Notes under the pieces: generated by a model
The model's input: only the letters and a program-made list of their open reading frames with translations
Told to the model about the DNA's origin: nothing
Database searches by the model: none
From: Nitrospiraceae bacterium
Lineage (GTDB): Bacteria > Nitrospirota > Thermodesulfovibrionia > UBA6902
Reading direction: 5' to 3'
Length of the DNA: 64,000 nt
Assembly (NCBI GenBank): GCA_020356065.1
Contig: CP070632.1
Span: 556,390-620,389 of the forward strand
Translations under genes and position numbers: made by a program
Shown: positions 7,918 to 16,276 of the stretch, piece after piece
Layout: each line of letters begins with the position of its first letter
How positions within the stretch are numbered: position 1 is the first letter of the stretch

Positions 7918-9335
7918 GAAACCCCTGAGTTGAAATTTTCGGCATATCGTGAAACCATTTCCTGAATAGGTCTGTCAAATTCGTTAATTCGCTGTAGAAA
8001 TAATCTGTTATTAATACTCATAAGAGCTCTGATGACTTCGTCAATGACGTCTTTGTACTGTTCATTTTTCAACATTGACATGAGAGGTTCAAAAGCTGAC
8101 ATGTCCCCTATTTTTCCAATGGTTGATACGGCAGATTTTCGTACGTGACTGTCATGGTCACTAATGGCTGCAATCAGATATTCCCTGGATTCATCACTTC
8201 TGATTTTGCCCAGTGATTCAACGCTTGTTCTTCGCACATCCCTGTGATCACTGTTCAGTAATTCAATAAGAATGGGGACAGCCTCTGAACACCTGAGATC
8301 TCCTGCGAGTTCTATTGCTATAACCTTGCCTCTGTACTTAACTGAAGGATCTTTAAGAATATCCAGTATTTGACTGTTACATTCAAAATTCTGAAGCAGT
8401 TTTTTGATAACGTATACTGTTTCGTCACTCTCCGGGTCTGAAATCTCCAGAGAGCCTGCAAAGTCGACTATTTGACGTATTGCTTTCTCATACCTGATTG
8501 ATACAAGTCCTTTGATGGCAGTTAATTTATCATTGATGTCATCCTCCTGGAGGAGCTCCATTAACGCGTCAGCAATGTCTGGAGAAGAGGGGAGCGTCCC
8601 GATATTGACAAGACTCTTTACCGTAGCACGTTTTTCATTATCCCGGGACCTGGACAGGTGTTTAATCAGATGTTCTTCAGTGATCGATAATTGCATTTTT
8701 CCAAGCGCTTCAATTGCTGCAAATCTGATTGCATCTGACGGGTGTTGTAAAAGTTCCATCAAGGCATGTGATGCTTTTTCATCGCGAAAAGTCGTGAGTG
8801 ACTCAAGTGCGGCGAAACTGACCCATTCGTCATCTTTTAAGGCAGTAATCAGCTGAGGTAGTGCCTTTTTGTATTGCAGTTTGCCGAGTGTTTTTGCAGC
8901 TGCAGCACGTACATTAGCGTTTGGATCACCGGTGAGCAGTTCAACTAATTTCTCAGGATAGTTGCAGTATTCGATATCGTGAATGAGATCAACAGCAAAT
9001 TTTCTTATATCATCGTCCTTGTCATCAAGCAGTACATACAGAAGAGGTACTGATATCTTTCCGAGTTCCTTGAGTATTATTAACGCGGTATTACGCAGTA
9101 ATGCATTTTCTCTGAGCAGGGGGAGTACCATGTATGCCGTAGTTTCACTCTGTAACTCAGTAAGAGACCTCATGGCCGCGTCCTGTACACCGGGGTGTTC
9201 ATCTCTCAGGGCTTTGATTAAAGGATATATTACCCTCTCGTCTCCAATGGCGAGTTCTTCAGCAGCGGAACGTCTGATTTCAGGATTGCCATCATTCAGC
9301 TGCCTTAATAATTTCTGTAATTTTGCTGTGTGCAT
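7911..9335 (-). CDS. HEAT-repeat scaffold protein in the chemotaxis operon
   Basis: This 474-residue protein is almost entirely HEAT repeats of about 31 residues, each a helix pair of the form VIYPLIKALRDEHPGVQDAA then SLTEL; about 14 can be counted by eye. No catalytic motif, signal peptide or membrane segment is seen. HEAT arrays are protein-binding solenoids. It is the first gene of the chemotaxis operon behind a sigma-28-type promoter, and its stop overlaps the cheR start. A GAGGAG ribosome site sits 4 bases before the ATG. A scaffolding or receptor-binding role with CheR is inferred from context only. HEAT-repeat proteins of phycobilin lyase type look similar, but a lyase role makes no sense here. 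Confidence 0.85.
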   Translation of the reverse strand: MHTAKLQKLLRQLNDGNPEIRRSAAEELAIGDERVIYPLIKALRDEHPGVQDAAMRSLTELQSETTAYMVLPLLRENALLRNTALIILKELGKISVPLLYVLLDDKDDDIRKFAVDLIHDIEYCNYPEKLVELLTGDPNANVRAAAAKTLGKLQYKKALPQLITALKDDEWVSFAALESLTTFRDEKASHALMELLQHPSDAIRFAAIEALGKMQLSITEEHLIKHLSRSRDNEKRATVKSLVNIGTLPSSPDIADALMELLQEDDINDKLTAIKGLVSIRYEKAIRQIVDFAGSLEISDPESDETVYVIKKLLQNFECNSQILDILKDPSVKYRGKVIAIELAGDLRCSEAVPILIELLNSDHRDVRRTSVESLGKIRSDESREYLIAAISDHDSHVRKSAVSTIGKIGDMSAFEPLMSMLKNEQYKDVIDEVIRALMSINNRLFLQRINEFDRPIQEMVSRYAENFNSGVSC

Positions 9336-9438
9336 TCACTCCTCATGTTCATGGTTATTGACGTCTACAGACAATGTCACTGCGTTTCTTCAGTAAACAG
9401 AAAAACATATGCCTGTAACCAGGTACCTCTTAAGATAA

Positions 9439-9466
9439 TTATCGGTATACAGGAAGTATTACTTGA
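9439..9466 (-). promoter_or_regulatory. Sigma-28-type promoter for the chemotaxis operon
   Basis: On the minus strand this reads TCAAGTAA, 12 bases, ACCGATAA. The -10 element differs from the sigma-28 consensus GCCGATAA at one base; the -35 is weaker. It is 104 bases upstream of the HEAT-repeat gene. The remainder of the 271-base gap (9336-9606) shows no gene that can be supported. Confidence 0.5.
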
Positions 9467-9606
9467 ATGGGAGAATGAGATAGGATGATTTATAAATCAA
9501 AGTGTTACAAGGCAGGAACAGGTTGTTTACGTCCTCTCGACAGTTTACTTACGTATTACATATTTATGCTGCATGCATGACAGAAGGTTTCCCGGGATAT
9601 TTGCAA

Positions 9607-10929
9607 TTAAATAAATTCAGTAATCTGATCAGCATCATCCAGTACGAGTTCGCTATTATTTACATCATCTTCCGTCATGACTGTATTTCTGCCGGATTTT
9701 TTTGCCAGGTATAGGGCATGGTCAGCTCTATCGAAGAGAGAATTCTGGTCATCACCCTTTCTGAACTCGCTTACTCCTATACTGATTGTCAATGGGATCT
9801 GCGTCCCCTTATATGAAAATTCGGCATTATCGATAAATTCACGCAATCCTTTTCCTGCTATGGTGGCTCCTTCGAGATCTGTATGGGGTAATATAATTGC
9901 AAATTCTTCACCACCGTACCGGGCGATAAAATCATTAATCCTAAGACGCTCCTTGAGAAGCGTAGTCATCTTTTTTAAGGCAAGATCACCGACATTATGA
10001 CCATAGTTGTCGTTTATCTTTTTGAAATAATCAATATCACATAGAATGAAAGATGCTTTTATGTTATATCGATTTACATGAGCTATAGTTTCTGAAATTT
10101 TATCATCATACCCTCTGCGATTATACAACCCTGTCAATGCATCGGTAACTGCCTCGACTTCGATTGCCTGGGACCTTCTCCGTAACACTTCAGCCTCCTG
10201 TTTCATTTCAAACATTCGGTTGCCCATTTCCTCGAGACTATTCTCAGTTTCCTTCAGGCGCTTCATATCCTGCGCTCTCTTTTCAGTGATGCGGGAGTTA
10301 ATACTTACTATTTTATTCATCAGGACTGATTTGATAGAGCTGATATTACGCGATACATTGATAACAACTGACATGGTATTCATGTTTCTGGTAATCTGGT
10401 CTGTAAAACATCTGTCTTCCCTGAACTTGTCTTTCTGGGATGATAGTTCACTTGAGAGCTGAACCTCAGTTTCTGACAGGTTCTGCATCGCAACTACCAT
10501 GAATTCCTCCAGTTCCTTATTCCTGGATGTAAGGGAATGTATATGTCTCTTAATAATGTTGATCGGTGACTCAAGCCACTCCCTCGAATTATGTACATCA
10601 GGACTGCTATGAACAGAATCCTTAATCTCGTTAAGTTTATCTGTCATGGAACTAGGTAACAGGTCCTTTAATTTATCGAGTATTGCGTCTGAAATTTCCT
10701 TAAGGTATGCTGAGTCAATGCTGTCCTCAGGTTTATTTCTGTCATGATCTGAGAACAGTTTCTTTAAAGATGCTCTCCAGACCATCTTTTCCGCTATGAG
10801 TTTGCTGCTAATCTGCTGTCTGTTTTCCTGGTGCAGCTCTTTTATAATATAAAGGACTTCGTCAGCTATAATTGAAACCTTTTCTTCGAAGTCCAGTTTT
10901 TCATCCACTAATTTATAATTAATGTCCAT
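9607..10929 (-). CDS. GGEEF diguanylate cyclase
   Basis: The C-terminal half (from about 260) is a GGDEF domain that makes cyclic di-GMP from two GTP: TDALTGLYNRRGYDD, CDIDYFKKINDNYGH, and the active-site loop GGEEF at 339-343. A product-inhibition I-site RxxD (R330-D333) lies exactly five residues before the loop, so feedback control is likely. The N-terminal 255 residues are helical and partly coiled coil, with no recognisable sensor and no membrane segment, so the enzyme is probably cytoplasmic. It has its own sigma-28-type promoter (11003-11030). The PilZ protein at 57860 is a possible receptor of the signal. Cyclase identity is firm; its input is unknown. Confidence 0.93.
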   Translation of the reverse strand: MDINYKLVDEKLDFEEKVSIIADEVLYIIKELHQENRQQISSKLIAEKMVWRASLKKLFSDHDRNKPEDSIDSAYLKEISDAILDKLKDLLPSSMTDKLNEIKDSVHSSPDVHNSREWLESPINIIKRHIHSLTSRNKELEEFMVVAMQNLSETEVQLSSELSSQKDKFREDRCFTDQITRNMNTMSVVINVSRNISSIKSVLMNKIVSINSRITEKRAQDMKRLKETENSLEEMGNRMFEMKQEAEVLRRRSQAIEVEAVTDALTGLYNRRGYDDKISETIAHVNRYNIKASFILCDIDYFKKINDNYGHNVGDLALKKMTTLLKERLRINDFIARYGGEEFAIILPHTDLEGATIAGKGLREFIDNAEFSYKGTQIPLTISIGVSEFRKGDDQNSLFDRADHALYLAKKSGRNTVMTEDDVNNSELVLDDADQITEFI

Positions 10930-11002
10930 TAATTCTTCCCTCCGTGGTTAAATCGTTCCATACCCGAGTTATCAAACTGTCTAATTGACTGAGATGTAAT
11001 AT

Positions 11003-11030
11003 GTATCGGGGAAACCCTTATAAAACTTTA
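11003..11030 (-). promoter_or_regulatory. Sigma-28-type promoter for the GGEEF gene
   Basis: On the minus strand the -35 is a perfect TAAAGTTT, followed by 12 bases and CCCGATAC (consensus GCCGATAA). The ATG at 10929 lies about 70 bases downstream and has a GGAGGG ribosome site. Confidence 0.6.
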
Positions 11031-11083
11031 GAGGTAAAGTCTTACCAATAATAAAGCGTTCACAGACGCCAAATTTGATGGGA

Positions 11084-11097
11084 GTCAGTTTCTTGAC
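11084..11097. promoter_or_regulatory. FleQ-like palindrome upstream of fliL
   Basis: GTCAGTTTCTTGAC is a perfect GTCA-N6-TGAC inverted repeat resembling the Pseudomonas FleQ box (GTCA-N6-TGAC with TTGAC on the right). Two more copies lie before sigma-54 elements at 35039 and 52923. The regulator gene is not in this window. Confidence 0.45.
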
Positions 11098-11141
11098 ATG
11101 GTACGGCCACTTAATATCATTATTTATCAGGGATTTATCTC

Positions 11142-11157
11142 AGGCATGGTATTTGTA
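11142..11157 (+). promoter_or_regulatory. Weak sigma-54-like element upstream of fliL
   Basis: AGGCATGGTATTTGTA keeps the GG element and spacing of sigma-54 promoters but has GT in place of GC at -12. The fliL start is about 60 bases downstream. It is less certain than the five other sigma-54 sites here. Confidence 0.35.
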
Positions 11158-11218
11158 TATTCTCAGCCATAAATAGAAACCTGAATTAATACATAAAAAC
11201 ACTCAGGAGGAGTTAAAA

Positions 11219-11710
11219 ATGGCAGAAGAAAAAGATGATATTGGAATTGAAGGCTCTGAAGATGCACCAAAGAAAAAAGGCAACAAAACTCTCATCATTA
11301 TAATTGCCGCTGCATGCATAGTTCTTGGGGCAGGTGGCTTTGTAGGTTTTAAACTGCTGGCAAGCAAAGGAGTGGAGGAAGAACCTAAAAAAGTGGAAGT
11401 GGCTGAAAAAACCAGCATCATATCGCTTGACCCGTTTGTATTGAATCTTGCTGACAGAGGGAGGTATCTGAAAGTAACTATCCAGTTTGAGATAGCGGAC
11501 AATAGCTTTCAGGAAGCATTGAACCGGAAGACGCCTCAGATTAGAGATACAATCATAACTCTGGTGAGCAGTAAATCCCTGAACTCAATATCCAGTCCAG
11601 AGGGTAAATTTCAGCTGAAAGATGAGCTCCTGTTCAGGGCAAATCAGATAATGGGTCTGGATAAGGATGTTATCAAGAACCTTTATTTTTCAGAATTCGT
11701 AATGCAATGA
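11219..11710 (+). CDS. fliL: Flagellar basal-body protein FliL
   Basis: FliL is a single-pass inner-membrane protein that rings the stator units and supports torque. The 163 residues have a charged cytoplasmic tail, one membrane segment at about 23-45 (TLIIIIAAACIVLGAGGFVGF), and a periplasmic domain with the family pattern ISLDPFVLNLADRGRYLKVTIQFEI. It ends NLYFSEFVMQ, matching the usual C-terminal [VL]YFTxFV[MI]Q. An AGGAGG ribosome site lies 8 bases before ATG. It is the first gene of the fliL-fliA operon, and its stop overlaps the fliM start (ATGA). Confidence 0.94.
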   Translation: MAEEKDDIGIEGSEDAPKKKGNKTLIIIIAAACIVLGAGGFVGFKLLASKGVEEEPKKVEVAEKTSIISLDPFVLNLADRGRYLKVTIQFEIADNSFQEALNRKTPQIRDTIITLVSSKSLNSISSPEGKFQLKDELLFRANQIMGLDKDVIKNLYFSEFVMQ

Positions 11711-12681
11711 GAGACAAGATACTATCACAGGATGAAGTCGATGCCCTTCTTAAGGGTGTAGCCTCCGGTGAGATTGACACGGATGATGCCAAAGAACAAT
11801 TAATGGATGGGGTGAGAAGTTATGACTTCACCAGCCAGGAGCGCATCATCCGCGGAAGGATGCCCGGACTTGAAATGGCAAATGAAAGTTTTTCCCGACT
11901 GTTCAGGACCTCAATTTCCAATCTCATTATGAAATTTGTCGATATCAGCATTCAGAATATTGAGATAATAAAGTTTGGTGATTTTATAAAAACCATTCCC
12001 GTGCCTTCCAGTATAAATATTTTTAAGATGGAGCCTCTCAAGGGGTATTCCTTATTAGTTATGGAGGCGCCACTTGTTTTTGCATTTGTTGAGTTTTTCT
12101 TTGGCGGCACAAGCGCGCAGCATATCAAATCAGAAGGAAGGGCATTTACTTCAATCGAGCAGAGAGTGATTCAAAGGGTTGTGAATATGGCGCTTCATGA
12201 TATGGAAACATCCTGGAACGGTATATCCCCGATTAAGCCTGAATTTGTAAGTTCAGAGATCAATCCTCAGTTTGTCACGATAGTGACACCTGCTGAAATT
12301 GTCATAAATGTTGAAGTTCTTATTGAGATTGAAGATTTTGCCGGAAGACTCTTTTTCTGCATCCCTTATTCAATGATAGAACCGGTAAAAGAAAAACTGG
12401 CTTCAGGGATACACGGTGATAAGCTTGAGACAGATCAGAGATGGTCAAAAATCATGAAACAGGCACTTCGGGAAACGTATGTTAATCTGACTGCCGAGAT
12501 AGGCAGGGTGGAGCTGACATTTGAAGACATCATGAATTTTGAAGTCGGCAATATCTTAAACCTCGGAAAATCTTCTCATGATGACCTTGTCCTGAAAGTT
12601 GAAGACCTCCCGAAATTCTTGGGTCGTCCCGGAAACAGCAGGGGGAACCAGGCCATTAAATTAACAGGAGAAATAGAATGA
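11707..12681 (+). CDS. fliM: Flagellar motor switch protein FliM
   Basis: FliM forms the middle of the C-ring and receives CheY-P. The 324 residues start with the CheY-P-binding peptide LSQDEVDALLKG (residues 5-16). The middle domain includes GRMPGLEMANESFSRLFRTS and EAPLVFAFVEFFFGG, and the C-terminal SpoA-like domain begins near 245. It overlaps fliL by 4 bases. Its stop also overlaps the ATG of a 24-codon reading frame that runs exactly to the fliN start. Confidence 0.97.
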   Translation: MRDKILSQDEVDALLKGVASGEIDTDDAKEQLMDGVRSYDFTSQERIIRGRMPGLEMANESFSRLFRTSISNLIMKFVDISIQNIEIIKFGDFIKTIPVPSSINIFKMEPLKGYSLLVMEAPLVFAFVEFFFGGTSAQHIKSEGRAFTSIEQRVIQRVVNMALHDMETSWNGISPIKPEFVSSEINPQFVTIVTPAEIVINVEVLIEIEDFAGRLFFCIPYSMIEPVKEKLASGIHGDKLETDQRWSKIMKQALRETYVNLTAEIGRVELTFEDIMNFEVGNILNLGKSSHDDLVLKVEDLPKFLGRPGNSRGNQAIKLTGEIE

Positions 12682-12752
12682 GCACATCCATCGCCGGATA
12701 TGCCGTAGACGAAATGAAATACAGGAACAGTATTAAAGGAGGGTTGCAATGA
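12678..12752 (+). CDS. 24-residue reading frame linking fliM and fliN
   Basis: An ATG overlapping the fliM stop (ATGA) opens a 24-codon frame (MSTSIAGYAVDEMKYRNSIK and four more residues). Its TGA overlaps the fliN ATG, again as ATGA. It fills the whole fliM-fliN gap and contains the fliN ribosome site AAAGGAGGG near its end. The peptide matches no family I know. It may act only as a ribosome bridge coupling fliN to fliM translation, or it may be chance; a frame of this size is not unusual by length alone. Confidence 0.35.
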   Translation: MSTSIAGYAVDEMKYRNSIKGGLQ

Positions 12753-13075
12753 CAGAACAGGACGTTCAACAGCCGGATTTCGAGGATTTAAAGGAAGAAA
12801 CGCATGACAATATATCGCGGGACATCGAATTTCTACTTGATATTCCTGTAGAGATTACTGTCCAGCTGGGAACCACAAGAATGCTCATCAAGGAGCTGTT
12901 ACAGCTTGGACAGGGGTCTGTCGTAGAACTGGACAAGCTTGCAGGTGAGCCAATGGAAATCCTCGCAAATAACAGACTCATTGCCAGAGGTGAAGTAGTC
13001 GTAGTAAATGAAAAATTCGGAGTAAGACTGACGGACATAATAAGTCCCTCGGAAAGGTTAACAAAGCTCAAATGA
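12749..13075 (+). CDS. fliN: Flagellar motor switch protein FliN
   Basis: FliN forms the base of the C-ring and helps receive export cargo. The 108 residues comprise a short acidic N-terminus and the SpoA domain, with the typical run LLDIPVEITVQLGTTRMLIK, ELLQLGQGSVVELDKLAGEP, NNRLIARGEVVVVNEKFGVR and the closing ISPSERL. The length matches short FliN forms without a CheC-like extension. A strong AAAGGAGGG ribosome site sits 5 bases before ATG. Its stop overlaps the fliO start by 4 bases. Confidence 0.96.
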   Translation: MTEQDVQQPDFEDLKEETHDNISRDIEFLLDIPVEITVQLGTTRMLIKELLQLGQGSVVELDKLAGEPMEILANNRLIARGEVVVVNEKFGVRLTDIISPSERLTKLK

Positions 13076-13386
13076 CAGGCACCTATATACAGATGGTAGG
13101 AGCGCTCACATTTGTGCTCTTCCTGATATTCGGGACGGCATATCTTGTAAGAAAGAAACAGAACAGACTGGATCTGATGAGCGTAGTGAGTTATCAAAAC
13201 ATAGGTCCTAAAAAAGGTGTTGCCGCATTAAAGATAGGAAAAGAGGTCCTGATACTGGGAGTCACAACGAATGAGGTAAGGCTTTTAAAAACGTTCAGGG
13301 ATGATGAGCTTGACCTGGAACAGGTTGAAGGTTTCCAGAGTAAACTGGAAAAGTTCAAAAGACAGGAGAGACAGGGAATTGACTGA
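13072..13386 (+). CDS. fliO: Flagellar export gate assembly protein FliO
   Basis: This 104-residue protein has one membrane segment at about 5-24 followed by a cytoplasmic domain with the family pattern QNRLDLMSVVSYQNIGPKKG, VAALKIGKEVLILGVTTNEV and LLKTF. FliO assists assembly of the FliP ring of the flagellar type III export gate and is poorly conserved elsewhere in sequence. The position between fliN and fliP supports the call. It overlaps fliN by 4 bases. Confidence 0.85.
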   Translation: MTGTYIQMVGALTFVLFLIFGTAYLVRKKQNRLDLMSVVSYQNIGPKKGVAALKIGKEVLILGVTTNEVRLLKTFRDDELDLEQVEGFQSKLEKFKRQERQGID

Positions 13387-13408
13387 CATACGACGCAGGA
13401 GATCACAC

Positions 13409-14122
13409 ATGTTAAAGTCATTTATAACAGGTATAGCAGTTGTGGCGTGCGAGTTATTGCTTACATCACCGGCTGAAGCGATCGACTTCAAAGAAATAAA
13501 CAGTCCCGTCATAGAGGTATTTCTTCTTATAAGTTTTCTGTCGTTCCTGCCTGCTGTACTAATAATGTTCACTTCATTTACACGAATAGTTGTTGTTCTT
13601 TCATTTCTGAGACATGCATTTGGAGGACAGCAGGTACCGCCGAACATGGTCATCATAGGACTTTCACTCTTTCTCACGTTTTTTATTATGTCACCGACGA
13701 TCAACGTTATAACTGAAAGTGCGATAACTCCCTATATAGAAGAGGATATTAAATTTGGCGAAGCGGTTGATGAGGCTGTTCCTCCACTGAAGAAATTCAT
13801 GCTCAAACAGACGCGACAGAAAGACATCGCATTATTTGTGGGCCTGACTAAACAGGAGAAGCCTGTTTCACCTGAGGAAGTGAACATGAGTATCCTGATA
13901 CCGGCATTTGCAATAAGTGAACTCAAGACGGCATTTGAGATCGGTTTTTTACTGTTCCTGCCTTTTTTAATTATTGATATGGTTGTGGCAAGCATATTGC
14001 TCAGTATGGGCATGATGATGCTTCCCCCAATCATGATATCTCTTCCGTTTAAACTTCTGCTGTTTGTGCTTGTTGACGGATGGAACCTTATAGTCGGATC
14101 AATGATGAGGAGCTTTTCATGA
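13409..14122 (+). CDS. fliP: Flagellar export gate protein FliP
   Basis: FliP is the pentameric core of the export gate in the MS ring. The chosen ATG has a CAGGAG site 7 bases upstream and gives a cleavable signal peptide (MLKSFITGIAVVACELLLTS-PAEA). A longer frame starting at 13301 would overlap most of fliO and is rejected. The 237 residues show the family signatures FTSFTRIVVVLSFLRHAFGG, QVPPNMVIIGLSLFLTFFIM, MSILIPAFAISELKTAFEIG and VDGWNLIVGSM. Four membrane segments fit the family. Its stop overlaps the fliQ start. Confidence 0.96.
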   Translation: MLKSFITGIAVVACELLLTSPAEAIDFKEINSPVIEVFLLISFLSFLPAVLIMFTSFTRIVVVLSFLRHAFGGQQVPPNMVIIGLSLFLTFFIMSPTINVITESAITPYIEEDIKFGEAVDEAVPPLKKFMLKQTRQKDIALFVGLTKQEKPVSPEEVNMSILIPAFAISELKTAFEIGFLLFLPFLIIDMVVASILLSMGMMMLPPIMISLPFKLLLFVLVDGWNLIVGSMMRSFS

Positions 14123-14388
14123 CTACGGAATTCGTGAAATTAATATCAGCAGAAGTATTTAAAGTGGTCATGTATGTCGCAGGCCCTGCCCTTGTTGTAG
14201 GGCTGGTTGTTGGACTGCTCGTCGGGTTTTTTCAGACAATAACACAGATCCAGGAATTTACGCTGACCTTCGTACCGAAGATGCTGGCAGTGTTTACGTG
14301 TCTGTTCCTGCTCATGCCGTGGATGTCGGAAAAACTCATTACGTTTACCACCAACCTGATACAGCAGATACCTTCATATATACGATGA
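14119..14388 (+). CDS. fliQ: Flagellar export gate protein FliQ
   Basis: This 89-residue protein has two membrane helices, as FliQ does. Family signatures are ALVVGLVVGLLVGFFQTITQ, IQEFTLTFVPKMLAVF and a short hydrophilic end. The start is the ATG inside the ATGA overlap with fliP; an upstream in-frame ATG at 14080 lies within fliP and would add a non-family N-terminus. With FliP and FliR it builds the export channel. Confidence 0.95.
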   Translation: MTTEFVKLISAEVFKVVMYVAGPALVVGLVVGLLVGFFQTITQIQEFTLTFVPKMLAVFTCLFLLMPWMSEKLITFTTNLIQQIPSYIR

Positions 14389-14439
14389 CTATGTACAGGA
14401 TTGATATGAAATATACACGTGATTTGCAGGGAGTATAAA

Positions 14440-15216
14440 ATGGATCAGGCATTGATACAGGAAATAAAAGAATTTTCGCAGTACATACCCAACTTTATGT
14501 TCATTCTTTTGCGATCGAGCATTCTGATCAGTTTACTCCCGGTAATAGGAGGTAAGCAGATGCCGAAACAGTTCAGGCTGGGGCTTGCTGTAATGATCTC
14601 CATTCTCCTCACACCGGTTGTTCAGTTTGAAATAGCTGAACACAGTATTCCGTTGCTTGTCATGAAGGAAGTGCTGATAGGGCTTGCTCTTGGACTTACC
14701 GTGAGATTCATTTTCATGGCAGTCAACATGGCGGGACAGTTCATCAGCTATACCATGGGAATGTCCATGGCACAGGTCTTTAACCCTGATATGGGGCAGT
14801 CAACAAGCATTGCAGAAGTGTACGGCATTATGGCAATGCTGTTTTTTCTGATTCTGGATGCCCATCATGATCTTATATATGTATTTGTTAAAAGCTTTGA
14901 GATGCTTCCCGGAGGCGATGTTAATGTACAGGCTCTTGTTCCTGTTGTTTTGTCCATGATGAGCGGTCTGTTTGTGCTTGCACTGAAAATCTGTGCACCG
15001 GTAACAGTAGGAGTACTGATATCTCATCTGATGACCGGTTTTTTATACAAGGCAGCCCCTCAAATGAATATCTTTTTTGTAACCATGCCCTTAAATATCT
15101 TTCTCGGTTTTCTGTTAATTATTTTAAGCATTCCGGTATTTGAGTATTTAATGGGAGTCAAGTTTAGTGACATGCGCAGTGAAATGGTAAAAATTGTCTC
15201 TTTGGCCAGAGGATGA
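14440..15216 (+). CDS. fliR: Flagellar export gate protein FliR
   Basis: The 258 residues form a six-helix membrane protein. Family features include FMFILLRSSILISLLPVIGG, KEVLIGLALGLTVRFIFMAV, GQFISYTMGMSMAQVFNPDM and the C-terminal FFVTMPLNIFLGFLLI. FliR completes the FliPQR pore. The ATG at 14440 has a GGGAG ribosome site; an in-frame ATG 21 bases upstream lacks one. It is followed by flhB after 19 bases. Confidence 0.95.
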   Translation: MDQALIQEIKEFSQYIPNFMFILLRSSILISLLPVIGGKQMPKQFRLGLAVMISILLTPVVQFEIAEHSIPLLVMKEVLIGLALGLTVRFIFMAVNMAGQFISYTMGMSMAQVFNPDMGQSTSIAEVYGIMAMLFFLILDAHHDLIYVFVKSFEMLPGGDVNVQALVPVVLSMMSGLFVLALKICAPVTVGVLISHLMTGFLYKAAPQMNIFFVTMPLNIFLGFLLIILSIPVFEYLMGVKFSDMRSEMVKIVSLARG

Positions 15217-15235
15217 AAGGTAATAGATAGATAAT

Positions 15236-16276
15236 ATGGAAGAACAGGGATTTCAGGATAAAACAGAACAGGCGACCCCGCGAAAAAGAGAAAAGGCAAG
15301 AGAAAAAGGGCAGGTTGCGAGGAGCAAAGACCTTACCTCCATGTCTGTCATGGGGGGGATACTGCTTACGTTTTATCTTGGAGGATCTCACGTGATTAAT
15401 AGTCTGAGCGATATGACAGGACAAATACTAAGCATGCAGTTTGGAAATGATCCTCTCCATGTCTCAAAAGTCGCGATAATAAAAGGCGTTCAGGTAGTAG
15501 CTCCTTTCTTCCTTGCTTCTGTAGTTCTGGCTACTGTTTCAACAGTGGCACAGGGTGGAATCGTATTCAAGCCTCTTAAGATTGAATTGAAAGCATTGAA
15601 TCCTGTCAATGGCATACAGAGAATATTTTCCATGAAAGGCGTTACCGAATTTCTTAAAAGTTTCCTGAAATTTGCGGTTGGAGGCTGGGTGGTATATTTC
15701 ATTATCAGGAAAAATCTTGATGTATTGCCGATGCTTTCCGCAATGGAAATACATGAACTTGTCAGAGTTTCAGGGAAACTTATGCTGGAGGCATTTACCA
15801 TAGCATTCTTACTGTATCTTTCTGTTGCCTTTGTAAGTTACGCACTTGAAAAGTGGCAGTTCGAACGTTCCATGAGAATGACAAAACAGGAAGTCAGGGA
15901 TGAAAACAAGGAATCTGAGGGTGATCCCATTGTGAAGTCCAGGATTAAGAGCCTGCAGAGAGAAATGGCCCGAAAGAGGATGATGCAGGAAGTTCCGACC
16001 GCGACAGTGGTTATCACCAACCCTACACACCTGGCCATAGCCATTAAATATGAGGACAAGGTGATGTTTGCACCTAAGATCGTTGCAAAAGGTGCCGGTG
16101 CAGTGGCTGAAAAAATACGGGAGATTGCGAGGAAGCATGATGTTCCGATAGTTGAAGACAAACCGCTTGCCAGGTCGCTCTTTAAACTGGAATTGAATTC
16201 CTATGTGCCTGAGACACTGTATGTGGCTGTTGCAAAGATCCTCGCATACATCTACAAATTGAAAGGTAAAATATGA
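15236..16276 (+). CDS. flhB: Flagellar export switch protein FlhB
   Basis: FlhB switches export from rod/hook to filament substrates through self-cleavage. The 346 residues start with the usual QDKTEQATPRKREKAREKGQ, have four membrane helices and a cytoplasmic domain with the cleavage motif NPTH at 262-265 (cut after N262). Length is normal. The ribosome site before this ATG is weak (GAAAGG about 13 bases away). Its last codon overlaps the flhA start as ATGA. Confidence 0.96.
   Translation: MEEQGFQDKTEQATPRKREKAREKGQVARSKDLTSMSVMGGILLTFYLGGSHVINSLSDMTGQILSMQFGNDPLHVSKVAIIKGVQVVAPFFLASVVLATVSTVAQGGIVFKPLKIELKALNPVNGIQRIFSMKGVTEFLKSFLKFAVGGWVVYFIIRKNLDVLPMLSAMEIHELVRVSGKLMLEAFTIAFLLYLSVAFVSYALEKWQFERSMRMTKQEVRDENKESEGDPIVKSRIKSLQREMARKRMMQEVPTATVVITNPTHLAIAIKYEDKVMFAPKIVAKGAGAVAEKIREIARKHDVPIVEDKPLARSLFKLELNSYVPETLYVAVAKILAYIYKLKGKI

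Noticed and set aside
9502..9714. 70-codon plus-strand frame between the HEAT and GGEEF genes
   Set aside because: It runs into the antisense of the GGEEF gene, has no clear ribosome site and resembles no protein.
11093..11120. Sigma-70 promoter TTGACA-N16-TATCAT upstream of fliL
   Set aside because: The TTGACA is the right arm of the GTCA-N6-TGAC palindrome found at other flagellar promoters, and the flagellar hierarchy makes sigma-54 or FleQ-type control more likely. It cannot be fully excluded.
13301..13408. Longer FliP start overlapping fliO
   Set aside because: It would place 36 charged residues before a normal signal peptide; ATG 13409 has a ribosome site.
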